Below, piece by piece: positions 17,399 through 26,193 of a DNA stretch of 64,000 nucleotides. A model generated the notes under the pieces. It was not told where the DNA came from, ran no database searches, and saw only the letters and a list, made by a program, of their open reading frames with translations. Source of the DNA: Amycolatopsis sp. GM8 (GTDB lineage Bacteria > Actinomycetota > Actinomycetes > Mycobacteriales > Pseudonocardiaceae); assembly GCF_021653975.1 (NCBI RefSeq), contig NZ_JAJKFK010000013.1:85603-149602 (forward strand), given 5' to 3'. Both the position numbers and the translations under genes were made by a program. Within the stretch, counting starts at the first letter, position 1. Every line of letters begins with the position of its first letter.

Positions 17399-17472
17399 GC
17401 GAGCTTGCGAGCGAATCATCCAACACTGCGCCGGCGAATGCCGCACCGAGCGCCAGCGAGGTGGGCGCATGA
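17395..17472 (+). CDS. 25-codon linking ORF between ATPase and permease
   Basis: The ATG overlaps the ATPase stop (ATGA at 17395-17398), and the TGA at 17470-17472 overlaps the permease ATG at 17469. The peptide begins MSELASESSNTAPANAAP and is Ser/Ala/Pro-rich with no recognisable domain. It keeps ribosomes translating across the 70-base gap and may serve only as a coupling device. A same-length ORF is found at 31964-32041. Confidence 0.45.
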   Translation: MSELASESSNTAPANAAPSASEVGA

Positions 17473-18704
17473 GCTGGCTCGAAACGCTGCGCACCAGCCT
17501 GGACGCGATCCGGTCGCACCGGATGCGGTCGGGGCTGACGATGCTGGGCATCCTGATCGGCATCGCCGCGGTGATCCTGACCGTCGGGCTCGGCGAGGGC
17601 GCGCAGGCGCAGGTCGCGTCGGCGATCAACTCGCTGGGCACGAACCTGCTCGTCGTGTCGCCGGGCAGCACCACGAGCAGCACGACCGGCGTCCGCGGCG
17701 GCAGCGGTTCGGCGACCACGCTGACCGTGCACGACGCGAACGCGCTCGCCGCGCCCGGCGTCGCCCCGGATATCGCGGCCGTCGCGCCGACCACGAGCCG
17801 TAGCACCTCGCTCGCGGCCGGTTCGACGACGTGGACGACCTCGGTCGTCGGCACCACGCCGGGCTGGCTGAGCGTGCGGGCGCGCACCCTGTCGGAGGGC
17901 CGTTTCCTTACGGACGCGGACGAAACGGGTGAAGCCGCGGTCACCGTGCTGGGCCCGAGCACCGCGCAGGAACTGTTCGGCACCACCAACGCGGTCGGCC
18001 GCACGGTGACGATCGGCAGCACGCCGTTCGAGGTCATCGGTGTGCTCGCCTCGGCGGGCACGTCGTCCGCGCAGAACCAGGACGATCAGGCCGTGGTGCC
18101 GATCAGCACGGCGGCGGACCGGCTCATCGGTGGCAGCACGCGCACCTCGGTGCAGTCGATCTATCTGGAAGCGTCCACTTCGGACACTCTGTCCGCGGCT
18201 TACCAAGAGGCGAACCAGGAACTGCTGGCGCTGCACCACATCACGAACGAGACGGCGGCCGACTTCACCATCGCGAGCCAGGAGTCGTTGCTGACCACGG
18301 CCAGCTCGGTGAGCCAGACGCTCACCCTGCTGCTCGGCGGTGTCGCGGCGATTTCCTTGCTGGTGGGCGGAATCGGGGTCATGAACATCATGCTGGTGTC
18401 GGTCACCGAACGGATCCGCGAGATCGGCCTGCGCAAGGCGGTCGGTGCGAGCCCGACGGTGATCCGCCGCCAGTTCATGGTCGAGGCCTCGGTACTCGGA
18501 CTCGCCGGCGGCCTGCTCGGCGCGTTGCTGGGCATCATCGGCGCACTGGTGCTGCCCCATCTGATCGGCATCCAGATCGCCATTTCCCCGTGGGCCACCG
18601 TGGTCGCCATCCTCACTGCGATCGCGATCGGACTCGTCTTCGGCGTCTACCCGGCGAGCCGCGCCGCCCGGCTCGCCCCGATCGACGCGTTGCGCAGCGA
18701 ATGA
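17469..18704 (+). CDS. MacB-like ABC permease
   Basis: 411 residues with the MacB/FtsX-type layout: an N-terminal helix (GLTMLGILIGIAAVILTVGL), a long extracytoplasmic domain rich in Ser/Thr, then three helices near the C-terminus. GGIGVMNIMLVSVTERIREIGLRKAVGA is the hallmark segment of type VII permeases (the part from MNIMLV to KAVGA is nearly invariant). It pairs with the preceding ATPase. In a monoderm cell it may remove amphipathic compounds or peptides from the membrane. Confidence 0.92.
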   Translation: MSWLETLRTSLDAIRSHRMRSGLTMLGILIGIAAVILTVGLGEGAQAQVASAINSLGTNLLVVSPGSTTSSTTGVRGGSGSATTLTVHDANALAAPGVAPDIAAVAPTTSRSTSLAAGSTTWTTSVVGTTPGWLSVRARTLSEGRFLTDADETGEAAVTVLGPSTAQELFGTTNAVGRTVTIGSTPFEVIGVLASAGTSSAQNQDDQAVVPISTAADRLIGGSTRTSVQSIYLEASTSDTLSAAYQEANQELLALHHITNETAADFTIASQESLLTTASSVSQTLTLLLGGVAAISLLVGGIGVMNIMLVSVTERIREIGLRKAVGASPTVIRRQFMVEASVLGLAGGLLGALLGIIGALVLPHLIGIQIAISPWATVVAILTAIAIGLVFGVYPASRAARLAPIDALRSE

Positions 18705-18715
18705 AGGGAACGACC

Positions 18716-19687
18716 ATGATCCGACGAACCGTGCTTGCCGCGGCCGGTGCCGCGCTCGCGCTGACGCTGGCCGCGTGCGGGTCTTCGAGTGGTGGCACTC
18801 CGGCGGCGCCCGCGTCGCAGGCGCCCGCCTCCGGGGCCGCCGGTGCTCGCGGGCCGGCGGCGTCCGGCACGATCGCGGCCGTCGCGCCGGCCAGCATCGA
18901 GGTGCAGAACCCGAGCAACGGCCAGGTGACGGTGAACTACTCCAGCAGCACCACGTTCACCGACCGGGTTTCCGGCGCGCTGTCCGATGTCGCGGTCGGC
19001 ACGTGCGTCGCGGTCACCGGCACCGGCACTCCGGTGGCGGCGAAGTCCGTGGAGATCAGCGCGGCCGACAACGGCACGTGCGCGATCGGCGGTGGCGGGC
19101 CGGGCCAGCGACCGCAGAACGGCGGCGGCAGCGGGACGGCACGCCCGTCGCGCCCGTCGGGTGCGCCGAGGCCGTCCGGTGCCAATGACGCGCGGGGCAC
19201 GTTCGGCAAGGTGACCGCTGTGAGCGGCACCGGTTTCACCGTCGAACAGGACAATCGGCAGACCGGCGCGACCACCAGCGTCCAGGTGACCGTCGATCCG
19301 ACGACCACGTACCAGAAGACCGAGTCCGCGAACTCGAGCGCGCTCAAGGTGGGCGAGTGCGCGGTCGCGACCGGGCAGGCCGACGACACCGGCGCGGTGA
19401 CCGCGAAGACGATCTCGCTGAGCCAGGCCGGGCCGAACGGCTGCCAGGGCTTCGGCGGCCGCGGACGCAACGGCGCCGGCGGCGGGAATGGCGCCGGGAA
19501 TGGTGGCGGCGGGAACGGCACCGGTGGCGCGAACGGCGGCGGCGGCGGGAACAGCGGCGGCGCGAGCAGCGGCGGGAACAGCGGAGGCGCGAGCGCCGGC
19601 GGCGCGAATAGCAGCGGCGGGACTGGGGCCGGCGGGACTGCCGCCGGGAATGGTGGCAGTGGCGTGAATGGTGGCGGGAATGGCTAA
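18716..19687 (+). CDS. DUF5666-type lipoprotein with Gly-rich tail
   Basis: 323 residues with a lipoprotein signal ending LTLAAC (Cys21). Two similar beta domains follow: GTIAAVAPASIEVQNP...TTFTDRVSG and GTFGKVTAVSGTGFTVEQ...TTTYQKTE, the DUF5666 pattern. The last ~75 residues are Gly/Asn/Ala/Ser repeats. ATG 18716 has GAAGGGAA upstream. It lies between permease and second adaptor, so it probably works with the exporter outside the membrane. No enzymatic motif is visible. Confidence 0.75.
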   Translation: MIRRTVLAAAGAALALTLAACGSSSGGTPAAPASQAPASGAAGARGPAASGTIAAVAPASIEVQNPSNGQVTVNYSSSTTFTDRVSGALSDVAVGTCVAVTGTGTPVAAKSVEISAADNGTCAIGGGGPGQRPQNGGGSGTARPSRPSGAPRPSGANDARGTFGKVTAVSGTGFTVEQDNRQTGATTSVQVTVDPTTTYQKTESANSSALKVGECAVATGQADDTGAVTAKTISLSQAGPNGCQGFGGRGRNGAGGGNGAGNGGGGNGTGGANGGGGGNSGGASSGGNSGGASAGGANSSGGTGAGGTAAGNGGSGVNGGGNG

Positions 19688-21440
19688 GCGCACCAGGCAG
19701 ATCGTCACGGTCACCGGCGCGGTCGTGGTGGTCGCGGCCGGTGCGGTGGTGTGGGCGACGTCGGCGTCCTCGTCGCCGGGCTACCGCACCGCGACCGCCG
19801 GTCCCGCGTCCGTCACCGCGACGCTCGACACGACGGGCACCATCGAACCGGTCGCCAACGCGACGCTTTCCTTCCCCACCAGCGGACAGGTGGCGTCGCT
19901 GCCGGTGCAGGCCGGGCAGCAGGTGGCCGCGGGGCAGACGCTCGCGCAGCTGGACACGACGTCGCTCGCCAGCCAGGTCGCGTCCGCACAGTCGACTTTG
20001 GCCACCGCGCAAGCGAAGCTGGCCGCGGACCAGTCGGGGCAGGCGTCTTCGGCATCGGCCGGGCGCGCGACACCGGCGCTGAACCTGACGGCGCCGTCGG
20101 CTGGGCGCGCGACGCCGGCGTTGTACCTGACGGCGTCGTCGGCGCCGTCGGATCTTCAGGCGCAGCAGAAGGCTGTGACCTCGGCGCAGCATCAGGTGGA
20201 TCTGGACCTGACCGCCGCGTCGGCAGCCGTTGCCGCGCAACAGAAGGCGTGCCAGACGATCGTCTCACCGGACACCAAGCCGGACACGACGTCGAGCACG
20301 AAGTCGAGCACGGCGTCGGGCACGAAGTCGGGCGCGACGAACCAGCCGCCGAGCCAGGACGACGTCGACGCGTGCACGACGGCCATCCAGGAGGCGCAGG
20401 ACGCCCAGCACACGACGGCCACCGACGAGCAGAAGCTGGCCGACGCCGAGAACGCGCTTTCCGTGACGCTGGCCAAGAACGCGGCGGCGCAGACCACCGA
20501 GCCGCCGGCCACGACGCCTCCCGCCGGCAAGACACCTTCCGGCGAGACGCCTTCGGGCCAGAGTCCATCAGGCAAGAGTCCCTCGGGCGAAAGTCTTCCG
20601 GGCAAGAGTTCGTCGGGGCAGAGTTCCACGGGTAAGGGTTCGTCCGGCAAGAGTTCTTCAGGTCAGAGTTCCTCGGGGCAGAGTTCCTCGGGCAAGAGTC
20701 TGGCGGGCGGCGGGAGTGGCAAGACGAGCCAGCCCGCGTCGGCCGAACAGCTCGCTGCGGACCAGGCGTCGATCGACGCGGCGGATGCGCAAGTCGCCGT
20801 CGCGCAGCAAAATCTCGCCGCCGCGACGCTGGTCAGCCCGATCGCCGGCACCGTCGGCGAGGTCGGCTTCACCCAGGGCCAGACGGCGTCCACCCAGCAG
20901 CACATCGTGGTGTTCGGGCCGGGGACGAACCAGGTGACCACCGCGGTCAGCGACACCCAGGCCGGGCAGATCAAGCCGGGCCAGCAGGCGACCGTCACTC
21001 CCGACGGCAGCGGAAAGCCACTCACCGGCCAGGTCGTGTCGATCGGGCTGCTCGCCAGCACGACTTCGTCCGGCTCGCCGAGCTACCCCGTGACGATCTC
21101 CCTCCCCGCGGGCGGCGATCTGTTCCCCGGCGCGACGTCCGCGGTCTCGATCATCACGAGCACCGCGAACGCGGCGGTGACCGTGCCCACCTCGGCTGTC
21201 CACCTGGTCGGCGGAAACGCTTTCGTGACAACACTTTCCGGCGGCAACACGCAGACGGCACGGGTCACCGTCGGGGTCGTCGGCGCCTCCGTCACGGAGA
21301 TCAAGTCCGGTCTCGACGCGGGTGCGCAGGTCGTGCTGGCGGACCTGAGCACACCACTGCCGACGAGCGACACCACCGGTGCGCGTGGCCTCGTGGGAGG
21401 AGGCGGTGGCGGCGGGCCGCAGCGGCGCGCCGGCGGATGA
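19680..21440 (+). CDS. HlyD/MacA-type adaptor protein 2 with repeat insert
   Basis: 586 residues with one membrane anchor (VTGAVVVVAAGAVVWA) and a first barrel-sandwich half (SGQVASLPVQAGQQVAAGQTL). The helical hairpin is enlarged by ~250 residues including 12 five-residue repeats, then the second half (AGTVGEVGFTQGQ) and a beta-barrel. The gene overlaps the end of the lipoprotein gene by 8 bp; an alternative ATG lies at 19668. It probably works with the same ATPase/permease or replaces adaptor 1 under some condition. Confidence 0.82.
   Translation: MAKRTRQIVTVTGAVVVVAAGAVVWATSASSSPGYRTATAGPASVTATLDTTGTIEPVANATLSFPTSGQVASLPVQAGQQVAAGQTLAQLDTTSLASQVASAQSTLATAQAKLAADQSGQASSASAGRATPALNLTAPSAGRATPALYLTASSAPSDLQAQQKAVTSAQHQVDLDLTAASAAVAAQQKACQTIVSPDTKPDTTSSTKSSTASGTKSGATNQPPSQDDVDACTTAIQEAQDAQHTTATDEQKLADAENALSVTLAKNAAAQTTEPPATTPPAGKTPSGETPSGQSPSGKSPSGESLPGKSSSGQSSTGKGSSGKSSSGQSSSGQSSSGKSLAGGGSGKTSQPASAEQLAADQASIDAADAQVAVAQQNLAAATLVSPIAGTVGEVGFTQGQTASTQQHIVVFGPGTNQVTTAVSDTQAGQIKPGQQATVTPDGSGKPLTGQVVSIGLLASTTSSGSPSYPVTISLPAGGDLFPGATSAVSIITSTANAAVTVPTSAVHLVGGNAFVTTLSGGNTQTARVTVGVVGASVTEIKSGLDAGAQVVLADLSTPLPTSDTTGARGLVGGGGGGGPQRRAGG
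20520..20699 (+). repeat. 15-bp tandem repeat encoding PSGKS-like units
   Basis: Twelve consecutive 15-bp units encode (P/S)SG(K/Q/E)(S/T) variants inside adaptor 2. The codons differ between units, so purifying selection on the peptide is more likely than very recent expansion. Confidence 0.8.
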
Positions 21441-21492
21441 TCCACTGTGGACTCGGCATGCGAGCCGCCCCGGTGCTGGCTAGTGTCGGTCT

Positions 21493-22497
21493 GTGGCGGA
21501 TGAAAAAGAGAAGCTGATTCCGAGGCTGCGCCGGCAGCGTCCGTGGCTCGATCACCTGTTCCGGGCCAACGAGTCGTTCGGCGACCACTACGGGAACCAC
21601 TACGCCGCCGCGATCACGTACTTCAGCGTGCTGTCGCTGTTCCCGCTGCTGATGATCGGGTTCTCGGTCGCCGGGTTCGTGCTGGCCGGCAACGAGGCGG
21701 CGCTGAACGAGCTGCGCGACAGCATCCTGCGCTCGGCGCCGCAAGGTCTCGGGGACCTGTTCTCGACGCTGGTCAACGCGGCGCTGGCCGCGCGCGGTGG
21801 GGTCGGCATCCTCGGCCTCCTCCTCGCGCTGTACTCCGGGATCGGCTGGATGACTAACCTGCGCGACGCGCTCACCGCGCAGTGGGGGCAGGAGAAGAAG
21901 AAGCTCCCGCTCGTCTCCACCACGCTCAAGGACCTCGCGTCCCTCGCCGGGCTCGGGCTCGCGCTCGTGGTGTCGTTCGGGCTCACCGCCGTCGGCGGAG
22001 GGGTCGGCAACTGGCTGCTGCGCCGCGCCGGCCTGGCCGACCAGGGCTGGGCGTCGACCGCGCTGACCGTGCTGACGATCGTGCTGTCGCTGCTGGCGAA
22101 CATGCTGGTGTTCCTGTGGGTGCTCTCGCGCCTGCCGCGGGAGAGCGTCAGCGTGCGCAGTGCGCTGAAGGGCGCCGCCGTCGCCGCGGTCGGGTTCGAG
22201 ATCCTCAAGCAGGCCGCCACCATCTACCTGGCCAGCGTGACCAGCTCGCCCGCAGGCGCGGTCTTCGGGCCGATCATCGGGTTGCTGGTGTTCGCGAACC
22301 TCGTCTCGCGGTTCCTGCTCTACGTCACCGCTTGGACGGCGACGGCCAGGGAGAACATCGTCACGGTGGTCCACGAGCCGCCGCCCGCCGTCATCCGGCC
22401 GGCGGTGACCATCCGCCGCGGGGCCGGTGCGGGCGCCGTCGCCGGGGCGTTCAGCGCGGGCGCGATGCTGGCCTGGCTGGGCCGGCGCCGCCGCTGA
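21493..22497 (+). CDS. YihY/YhjD-family inner membrane protein
   Basis: 334 residues with about six membrane helices of the BrkB/YihY superfamily (YAAAITYFSVLSLFPLLMIG, GVGILGLLLALYSGIGWM, SPAGAVFGPIIGLLVFANL). The mycobacterial-type YhjD subgroup fits best. Despite the old label ribonuclease BN, the family is an integral membrane protein of unclear function. GTG 21493 starts MADEKEK. It converges on the carboxypeptidase gene, with only one base between the two stop codons. Confidence 0.85.
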   Translation: MADEKEKLIPRLRRQRPWLDHLFRANESFGDHYGNHYAAAITYFSVLSLFPLLMIGFSVAGFVLAGNEAALNELRDSILRSAPQGLGDLFSTLVNAALAARGGVGILGLLLALYSGIGWMTNLRDALTAQWGQEKKKLPLVSTTLKDLASLAGLGLALVVSFGLTAVGGGVGNWLLRRAGLADQGWASTALTVLTIVLSLLANMLVFLWVLSRLPRESVSVRSALKGAAVAAVGFEILKQAATIYLASVTSSPAGAVFGPIIGLLVFANLVSRFLLYVTAWTATARENIVTVVHEPPPAVIRPAVTIRRGAGAGAVAGAFSAGAMLAWLGRRRR

Positions 22498-22498
22498 G

Positions 22499-23689
22499 CT
22501 ACCGCGCCCGGCGGCGCCAGGGCTTGAGCAGGACGAAGCCCGCCACGATGATCAGCGCCACGACGAGGGTGACGATCCAGCCCGTGGTGCCGAACGCGTC
22601 CCGCTGCGTCGCGGCCGTGGACGCGTTCACCTTGCTCGGCGCGGCGTCGGTGGGCGCGGCCGAGGTCTGCTCCGGAGCGGGCCGCACGAGTTCCCCCACG
22701 GTGGCCGTTTTCGGCTGTGCGAAGCCATAGTCGAGCAGCTGGCCGGCCTGCTGGACGACCAGCGTCGGCCGTTGCTCGGCGCGCATCATGACCACCGCGA
22801 GCCGCCTGCCGTCGCGGGCCGCGCCGCCGACGTACGTGTGCCGGGCGTCGTCGGTGAAACCCGTTTTGCCGCCGAGGAAACCGGGGTAGTAGCCCAGCAG
22901 CTTGTTGTCGTTGACGATGCCGAACGCCGGTTTTCCGGGCTGTGCCGGCATCTGGTAGCCCTTCGTCGACACGGCCGCGGCGAACTCGGGCTGCTGCATG
23001 GCGGCGTGGAAGACGAGGCTCAGGTCGTACGCCGAGGTCGACATACCGGGGCCGTCGAGACCCGACGGGGTCGCGGTGCGGGTGTCCTTCGCGCCGAGCG
23101 CCGCCGCCTTCGCGTTCATCTTCTGCACGGCCGTGGGCACGCCGCCGAGCGCCGTGGCGAACGCGTGCGCGACGTCGTTGCCCGAGTGCATCAGCAGCCC
23201 GTGTAGCAGCTGGTCGACGGTGTACGAACCGCCGGCGACGAGGCCGACACAGGTGCACTCCTGCGTGGTGTCCTCGGGTGTGGGGTGGATGACGTCGTCC
23301 GGCTTGAGCTCGTCGATGACCACGAGCGCCAGCAACGTCTTGATCAGCGAGGCCGGCCGCTCGCGGGCGTGCGGGTTCTTCGCGGCGACCACCGCGCCCG
23401 TGTCGAGGTCCTGCACCACCCACGAGGCCGCGGTCGTTTCCGGTGGTGCGGGCGCGCCCGCCGGGGCCACCACGCCGCATTCACCCATGCGCGGGCCACC
23501 GACCGGTTCCGCCGGGACCGGCAGCGGGGCGGGCACGTCCTGGCCGGGCGCCGGGCGCTCGGAGGTGTCCACGGGCGGTGGCGGGGCCTGCTGGTCCGGG
23601 CAGCCCGGTGCCGCCGACGCCGGACCGGCGCCGTACACCAAGCCGGACAAAAGGATCAGCACAACACCCAGCAACCCACCACTTCGCAC
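22499..23689 (-). CDS. D-alanyl-D-alanine carboxypeptidase (DacA/PBP5-like)
   Basis: 396 residues with a signal peptide (cleavage after ASA), a Pro-rich stretch, then the serine peptidase S11 triad: S114-L-I-K117, S169-G-N171 and K275-T-G277. It trims terminal D-Ala from peptidoglycan pentapeptides outside the membrane. A C-terminal helix (TTGWIVTLVVALIIVAGFVLL) followed by Arg residues anchors it, as usual for actinobacterial members. It is divergent from the SCO4848-type gene. Confidence 0.93.
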   Translation of the reverse strand: MRSGGLLGVVLILLSGLVYGAGPASAAPGCPDQQAPPPPVDTSERPAPGQDVPAPLPVPAEPVGGPRMGECGVVAPAGAPAPPETTAASWVVQDLDTGAVVAAKNPHARERPASLIKTLLALVVIDELKPDDVIHPTPEDTTQECTCVGLVAGGSYTVDQLLHGLLMHSGNDVAHAFATALGGVPTAVQKMNAKAAALGAKDTRTATPSGLDGPGMSTSAYDLSLVFHAAMQQPEFAAAVSTKGYQMPAQPGKPAFGIVNDNKLLGYYPGFLGGKTGFTDDARHTYVGGAARDGRRLAVVMMRAEQRPTLVVQQAGQLLDYGFAQPKTATVGELVRPAPEQTSAAPTDAAPSKVNASTAATQRDAFGTTGWIVTLVVALIIVAGFVLLKPWRRRAR

Positions 23690-23761
23690 CGGTCGAGACT
23701 AGTGGACGAAGCTGCGGGGATCCGGTGAAGAACGGCCAACCGATCGGGGGATACTCGGCTC

Positions 23762-24016
23762 ATGTCTCGACGTGTAGCGCTGTTCCTGCTGGTCTTCGGC
23801 GTGTGGTCCTGGGTCATCTGGATCACCTTCGTGAAGAACCTGTGGGCGAGCGACAATTCCTGGGCGCCGGACGGCTCGGCCACCGCGTTCTTCGTGGTGC
23901 ATTTGGTGCTCGCCATCGTTTCGTTCGTACTGGGCACGATCATCGGCGTGCTCGGCTGGCGCGGTCTGCGGACCGCTCGGCGCACGGCCGACCGGGAGTC
24001 GACGCCGGCCCCTTGA
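23762..24016 (+). CDS. SCO4848-type small membrane protein
   Basis: 84 residues with two hydrophobic helices (VALFLLVFGVWSWVIWITFV, FFVVHLVLAIVSFVLGTIIGVLGW) joined by a polar loop, and an Arg-rich tail. This matches the actinobacterial family named after Streptomyces SCO4848, which is generally found next to a D,D-carboxypeptidase as here. The function is unknown; a role in envelope assembly is an inference from context. Confidence 0.8.
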   Translation: MSRRVALFLLVFGVWSWVIWITFVKNLWASDNSWAPDGSATAFFVVHLVLAIVSFVLGTIIGVLGWRGLRTARRTADRESTPAP

Positions 24017-24043
24017 CGCACGGTATGGCCGCCATCACACTTT

Positions 24044-24069
24044 AGGTCCAGACCAATTGGACCAGACCA
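24044..24069 (+). promoter_or_regulatory. Chitinase-type direct repeat pair upstream of GH16 gene
   Basis: AGGTCCAGACCA (24044-24055) and TGGACCAGACCA (24058-24069) differ at two positions and are 14 bp apart. They resemble the 12-bp direct repeats (TGGTCCAGACCT) of Streptomyces chitinase promoters and the DasR consensus around TGGTCTAGACCA. They lie 31 bp before the likely GTG start. Confidence 0.55.
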
Positions 24070-24100
24070 TTTTTGCGGTGTACGCGAAAGGGTGGTGGCG

Positions 24101-25354
24101 GTGGTGCGGTTGCGAAGATTCCTTGGTGCGTTCGGCTTGTTCGCCTGTGCGGTGGTCGTCGCGGCGCTCGGGCCGGGGGTGACGGCGTCCGGTTCGGGTG
24201 CGGTGTCGGCAGCGCTGACGCCGACCTGGTCCGACGACTTCGACGGCCCGGCGGGCTCGGCCCCGGACGCGGGCCGCTGGGGTTACGACATCGGCGGTGG
24301 TGGCTGGGGCAACAACGAGCGCGAGTACTACACGAACAGCACCGCCAACGCGGCGCTGGACGGGCAGGGCCACCTGGTGATCACGGCGCGCAAGGACAAC
24401 GCGTCGCAGTTCCAGTGCTGGTACGGCACCTGCCAGTACACCTCGGCGCGGCTGCTGACCGCGCACACGTTCACGCAGAAGTACGGCCATTTCGAGGCGC
24501 GCGTGAAGATGCCGCCGGGGCAGGGGATGTGGCCGGCGTTCTGGATGCAGGGCGACGGCGGCGCGCAATGGCCGAACAACGGCGAGATCGACATCATGGA
24601 GACCGTCGGGTTCGACATGGGCACGAACCACGGCAGCCTGCACGGCCCCGGCTACTCCGGCGGCAACCCGCTGACCGGCACATACACCCTGCCCGGCGGC
24701 GCGCAGCTGTCCAGTGACTACCACACCTATGCGGTCGACTGGGGTCCAGGCGGCGTCGTCTGGTCGCTCGACGGGATGGCTGTGGAGAACCACTTGCGCT
24801 CCGACGCGGGCGGTAACACATGGGTGTTCGACCACCCGTTCTTCATGATCCTGAACCTCGCGGTCGGCGGGAACTGGCCGGGCGACCCGAACTCTTCGAC
24901 CGTGTTCCCCGCGACGATGTCGGTGGACTACATCCATGTCTCCAGTGGTGCCCCGGCTCAGCCGGCGGGCCGGATCACCGGGCTGGCCGGGAAGTGCGTC
25001 GACGACTACGCGGCGTTGACGGGCAACACCAACCCGATCACGCTCTACGACTGCAACGGGACCTCGGCGCAGACCTGGACCCGGCCCGGGGACGGGACGA
25101 TGCGGGTGCTGGGCAAATGCCTCGACGTCACCGGCGGTGGCACGGGCGACGGCACGAAGGTCCAGTTGTACGACTGCAACGGCAGCGGTGCGCAGCAGTG
25201 GGTGGTCACGGCGGCGAACGACATCGTCAACCCGCAGGCGAACAAGTGCCTGGACGTGACGGGCAACAACTCGGCCAACGGGAACCAGCTGCAGATCTGG
25301 ACCTGCGCCGGGACCGCGAACCAGAAGTGGACGTACACGACGCCGGGTGCTTGA
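24101..25354 (+). CDS. Secreted GH16 endoglucanase with ricin-B (CBM13) domain
   Basis: 417 residues: a signal peptide, a GH16 jelly-roll domain (about 38-285) with the catalytic stretch EIDIME (nucleophile and acid/base Glu), and a C-terminal ricin-type lectin domain with QxW-like units (CNGTSAQTW, CNGSGAQQW, CAGTANQKW). WGNNEREYYT and PFFMILNLAVGGNWPG are typical of beta-1,3-glucanases (laminarinase type). It would digest extracellular glucans. GTG 24101 has AAAGGG at good distance; GTG 24092 and 24104 are alternatives. Confidence 0.92.
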   Translation: MVRLRRFLGAFGLFACAVVVAALGPGVTASGSGAVSAALTPTWSDDFDGPAGSAPDAGRWGYDIGGGGWGNNEREYYTNSTANAALDGQGHLVITARKDNASQFQCWYGTCQYTSARLLTAHTFTQKYGHFEARVKMPPGQGMWPAFWMQGDGGAQWPNNGEIDIMETVGFDMGTNHGSLHGPGYSGGNPLTGTYTLPGGAQLSSDYHTYAVDWGPGGVVWSLDGMAVENHLRSDAGGNTWVFDHPFFMILNLAVGGNWPGDPNSSTVFPATMSVDYIHVSSGAPAQPAGRITGLAGKCVDDYAALTGNTNPITLYDCNGTSAQTWTRPGDGTMRVLGKCLDVTGGGTGDGTKVQLYDCNGSGAQQWVVTAANDIVNPQANKCLDVTGNNSANGNQLQIWTCAGTANQKWTYTTPGA

Positions 25355-25368
25355 GACGCATGGCATAA

Positions 25369-25406
25369 AATGGGCCCGGCGGGATCAGAAATCCGCCGGG
25401 CCCATT
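25369..25406. terminator. Bidirectional terminator between GH16 gene and sdhB
   Basis: AATGGGCCCGGCGG pairs with CCGCCGGGCCCATT around a ~10-base loop. With converging genes on both sides it can end both transcripts. Confidence 0.75.
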
Positions 25407-25416
25407 CACGCGAGAA

Positions 25417-26193
25417 TCACACGCGCTTGAACAGCAGCGCGCGCTTGACCTCCTGGATCGCCTTCGTCACCTGGATGCCGCGCGGGCAGGCGTCGGTGCA
25501 GTTGAAGGTTGTGCGGCAGCGCCACACACCCTCGGCATCGTTCAGGATGTCCAGCCGCTCCTCCGCCCCCTCGTCACGCGAGTCGAAGATGAAGCGGTGC
25601 GCGTTGACGATCGCGGCGGGACCGAAGTACGAGCCGTCGTTCCAGTAGACCGGGCACGACGACGTGCAGGCGGCGCACAGGATGCACTTCGTGGTGTCGT
25701 CGAAGCGCTCGCGGTCGGCGGCCGACTGGATGCGCTCGCGCGTCGGCTCGTTGCCGTACGCGATGAGGTACGGCTTGACCGCGCGGTAGGCCTCGAAGAA
25801 GGGCTCCATGTCGACGTAGAGGTCCTTCATCGTGGGCAGGCCCTTGATCGGCGCGATCGACACCGTGGTCTGCTTGCCCTCCTTCTCCAGGAGGTCCTTC
25901 ACCAGCACCTTGCAGGCCAGCCGGTTGATCCCGTTGATCTGCATGGCATCCGAGCCGCAGATGCCGTGCGCGCACGAACGCCGGAACGACAGCGTGCCGT
26001 CCACGTAGTTCTTGATGCTCATCAGCACGTTCAGCACGCGGTCCGTCGGCAGCGCCGGGACGTCGTAGGACTCCCAGTGCGGCTCCGAGTCGACCTCCGG
26101 GTTGAACCGCAGGATCTTCATCGTGATCGTGACCGAGCCCTCCGGCGCGGGCACCTGGGACGTGTCGTGAGTCGGTTCTGCTACGGCGGTCAT
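25417..26193 (-). CDS. sdhB: Succinate dehydrogenase iron-sulfur subunit
   Basis: 258 residues. The [2Fe-2S] site is RSCAHGICGSDAM with a later Cys (LACKVL). The [4Fe-4S] and [3Fe-4S] sites are CILCAACTSSCP and CRTTFNCTDACPRGI. It passes electrons from SdhA to the membrane quinone site. The ATG shares one base with the SdhA stop (TGATG). It is the last gene of sdhCDAB. Confidence 0.97.
   Translation of the reverse strand: MTAVAEPTHDTSQVPAPEGSVTITMKILRFNPEVDSEPHWESYDVPALPTDRVLNVLMSIKNYVDGTLSFRRSCAHGICGSDAMQINGINRLACKVLVKDLLEKEGKQTTVSIAPIKGLPTMKDLYVDMEPFFEAYRAVKPYLIAYGNEPTRERIQSAADRERFDDTTKCILCAACTSSCPVYWNDGSYFGPAAIVNAHRFIFDSRDEGAEERLDILNDAEGVWRCRTTFNCTDACPRGIQVTKAIQEVKRALLFKRV

Noticed and set aside
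17367..18560. 397-residue open frame on - strand
   Set aside because: Antisense of the MacB-like permease, with biased Arg/Asp/Gly composition and no recognisable motif.
24035..25366. 443-residue open frame on - strand
   Set aside because: Antisense of the GH16 gene; low-complexity Arg/Val-rich product without start signals.
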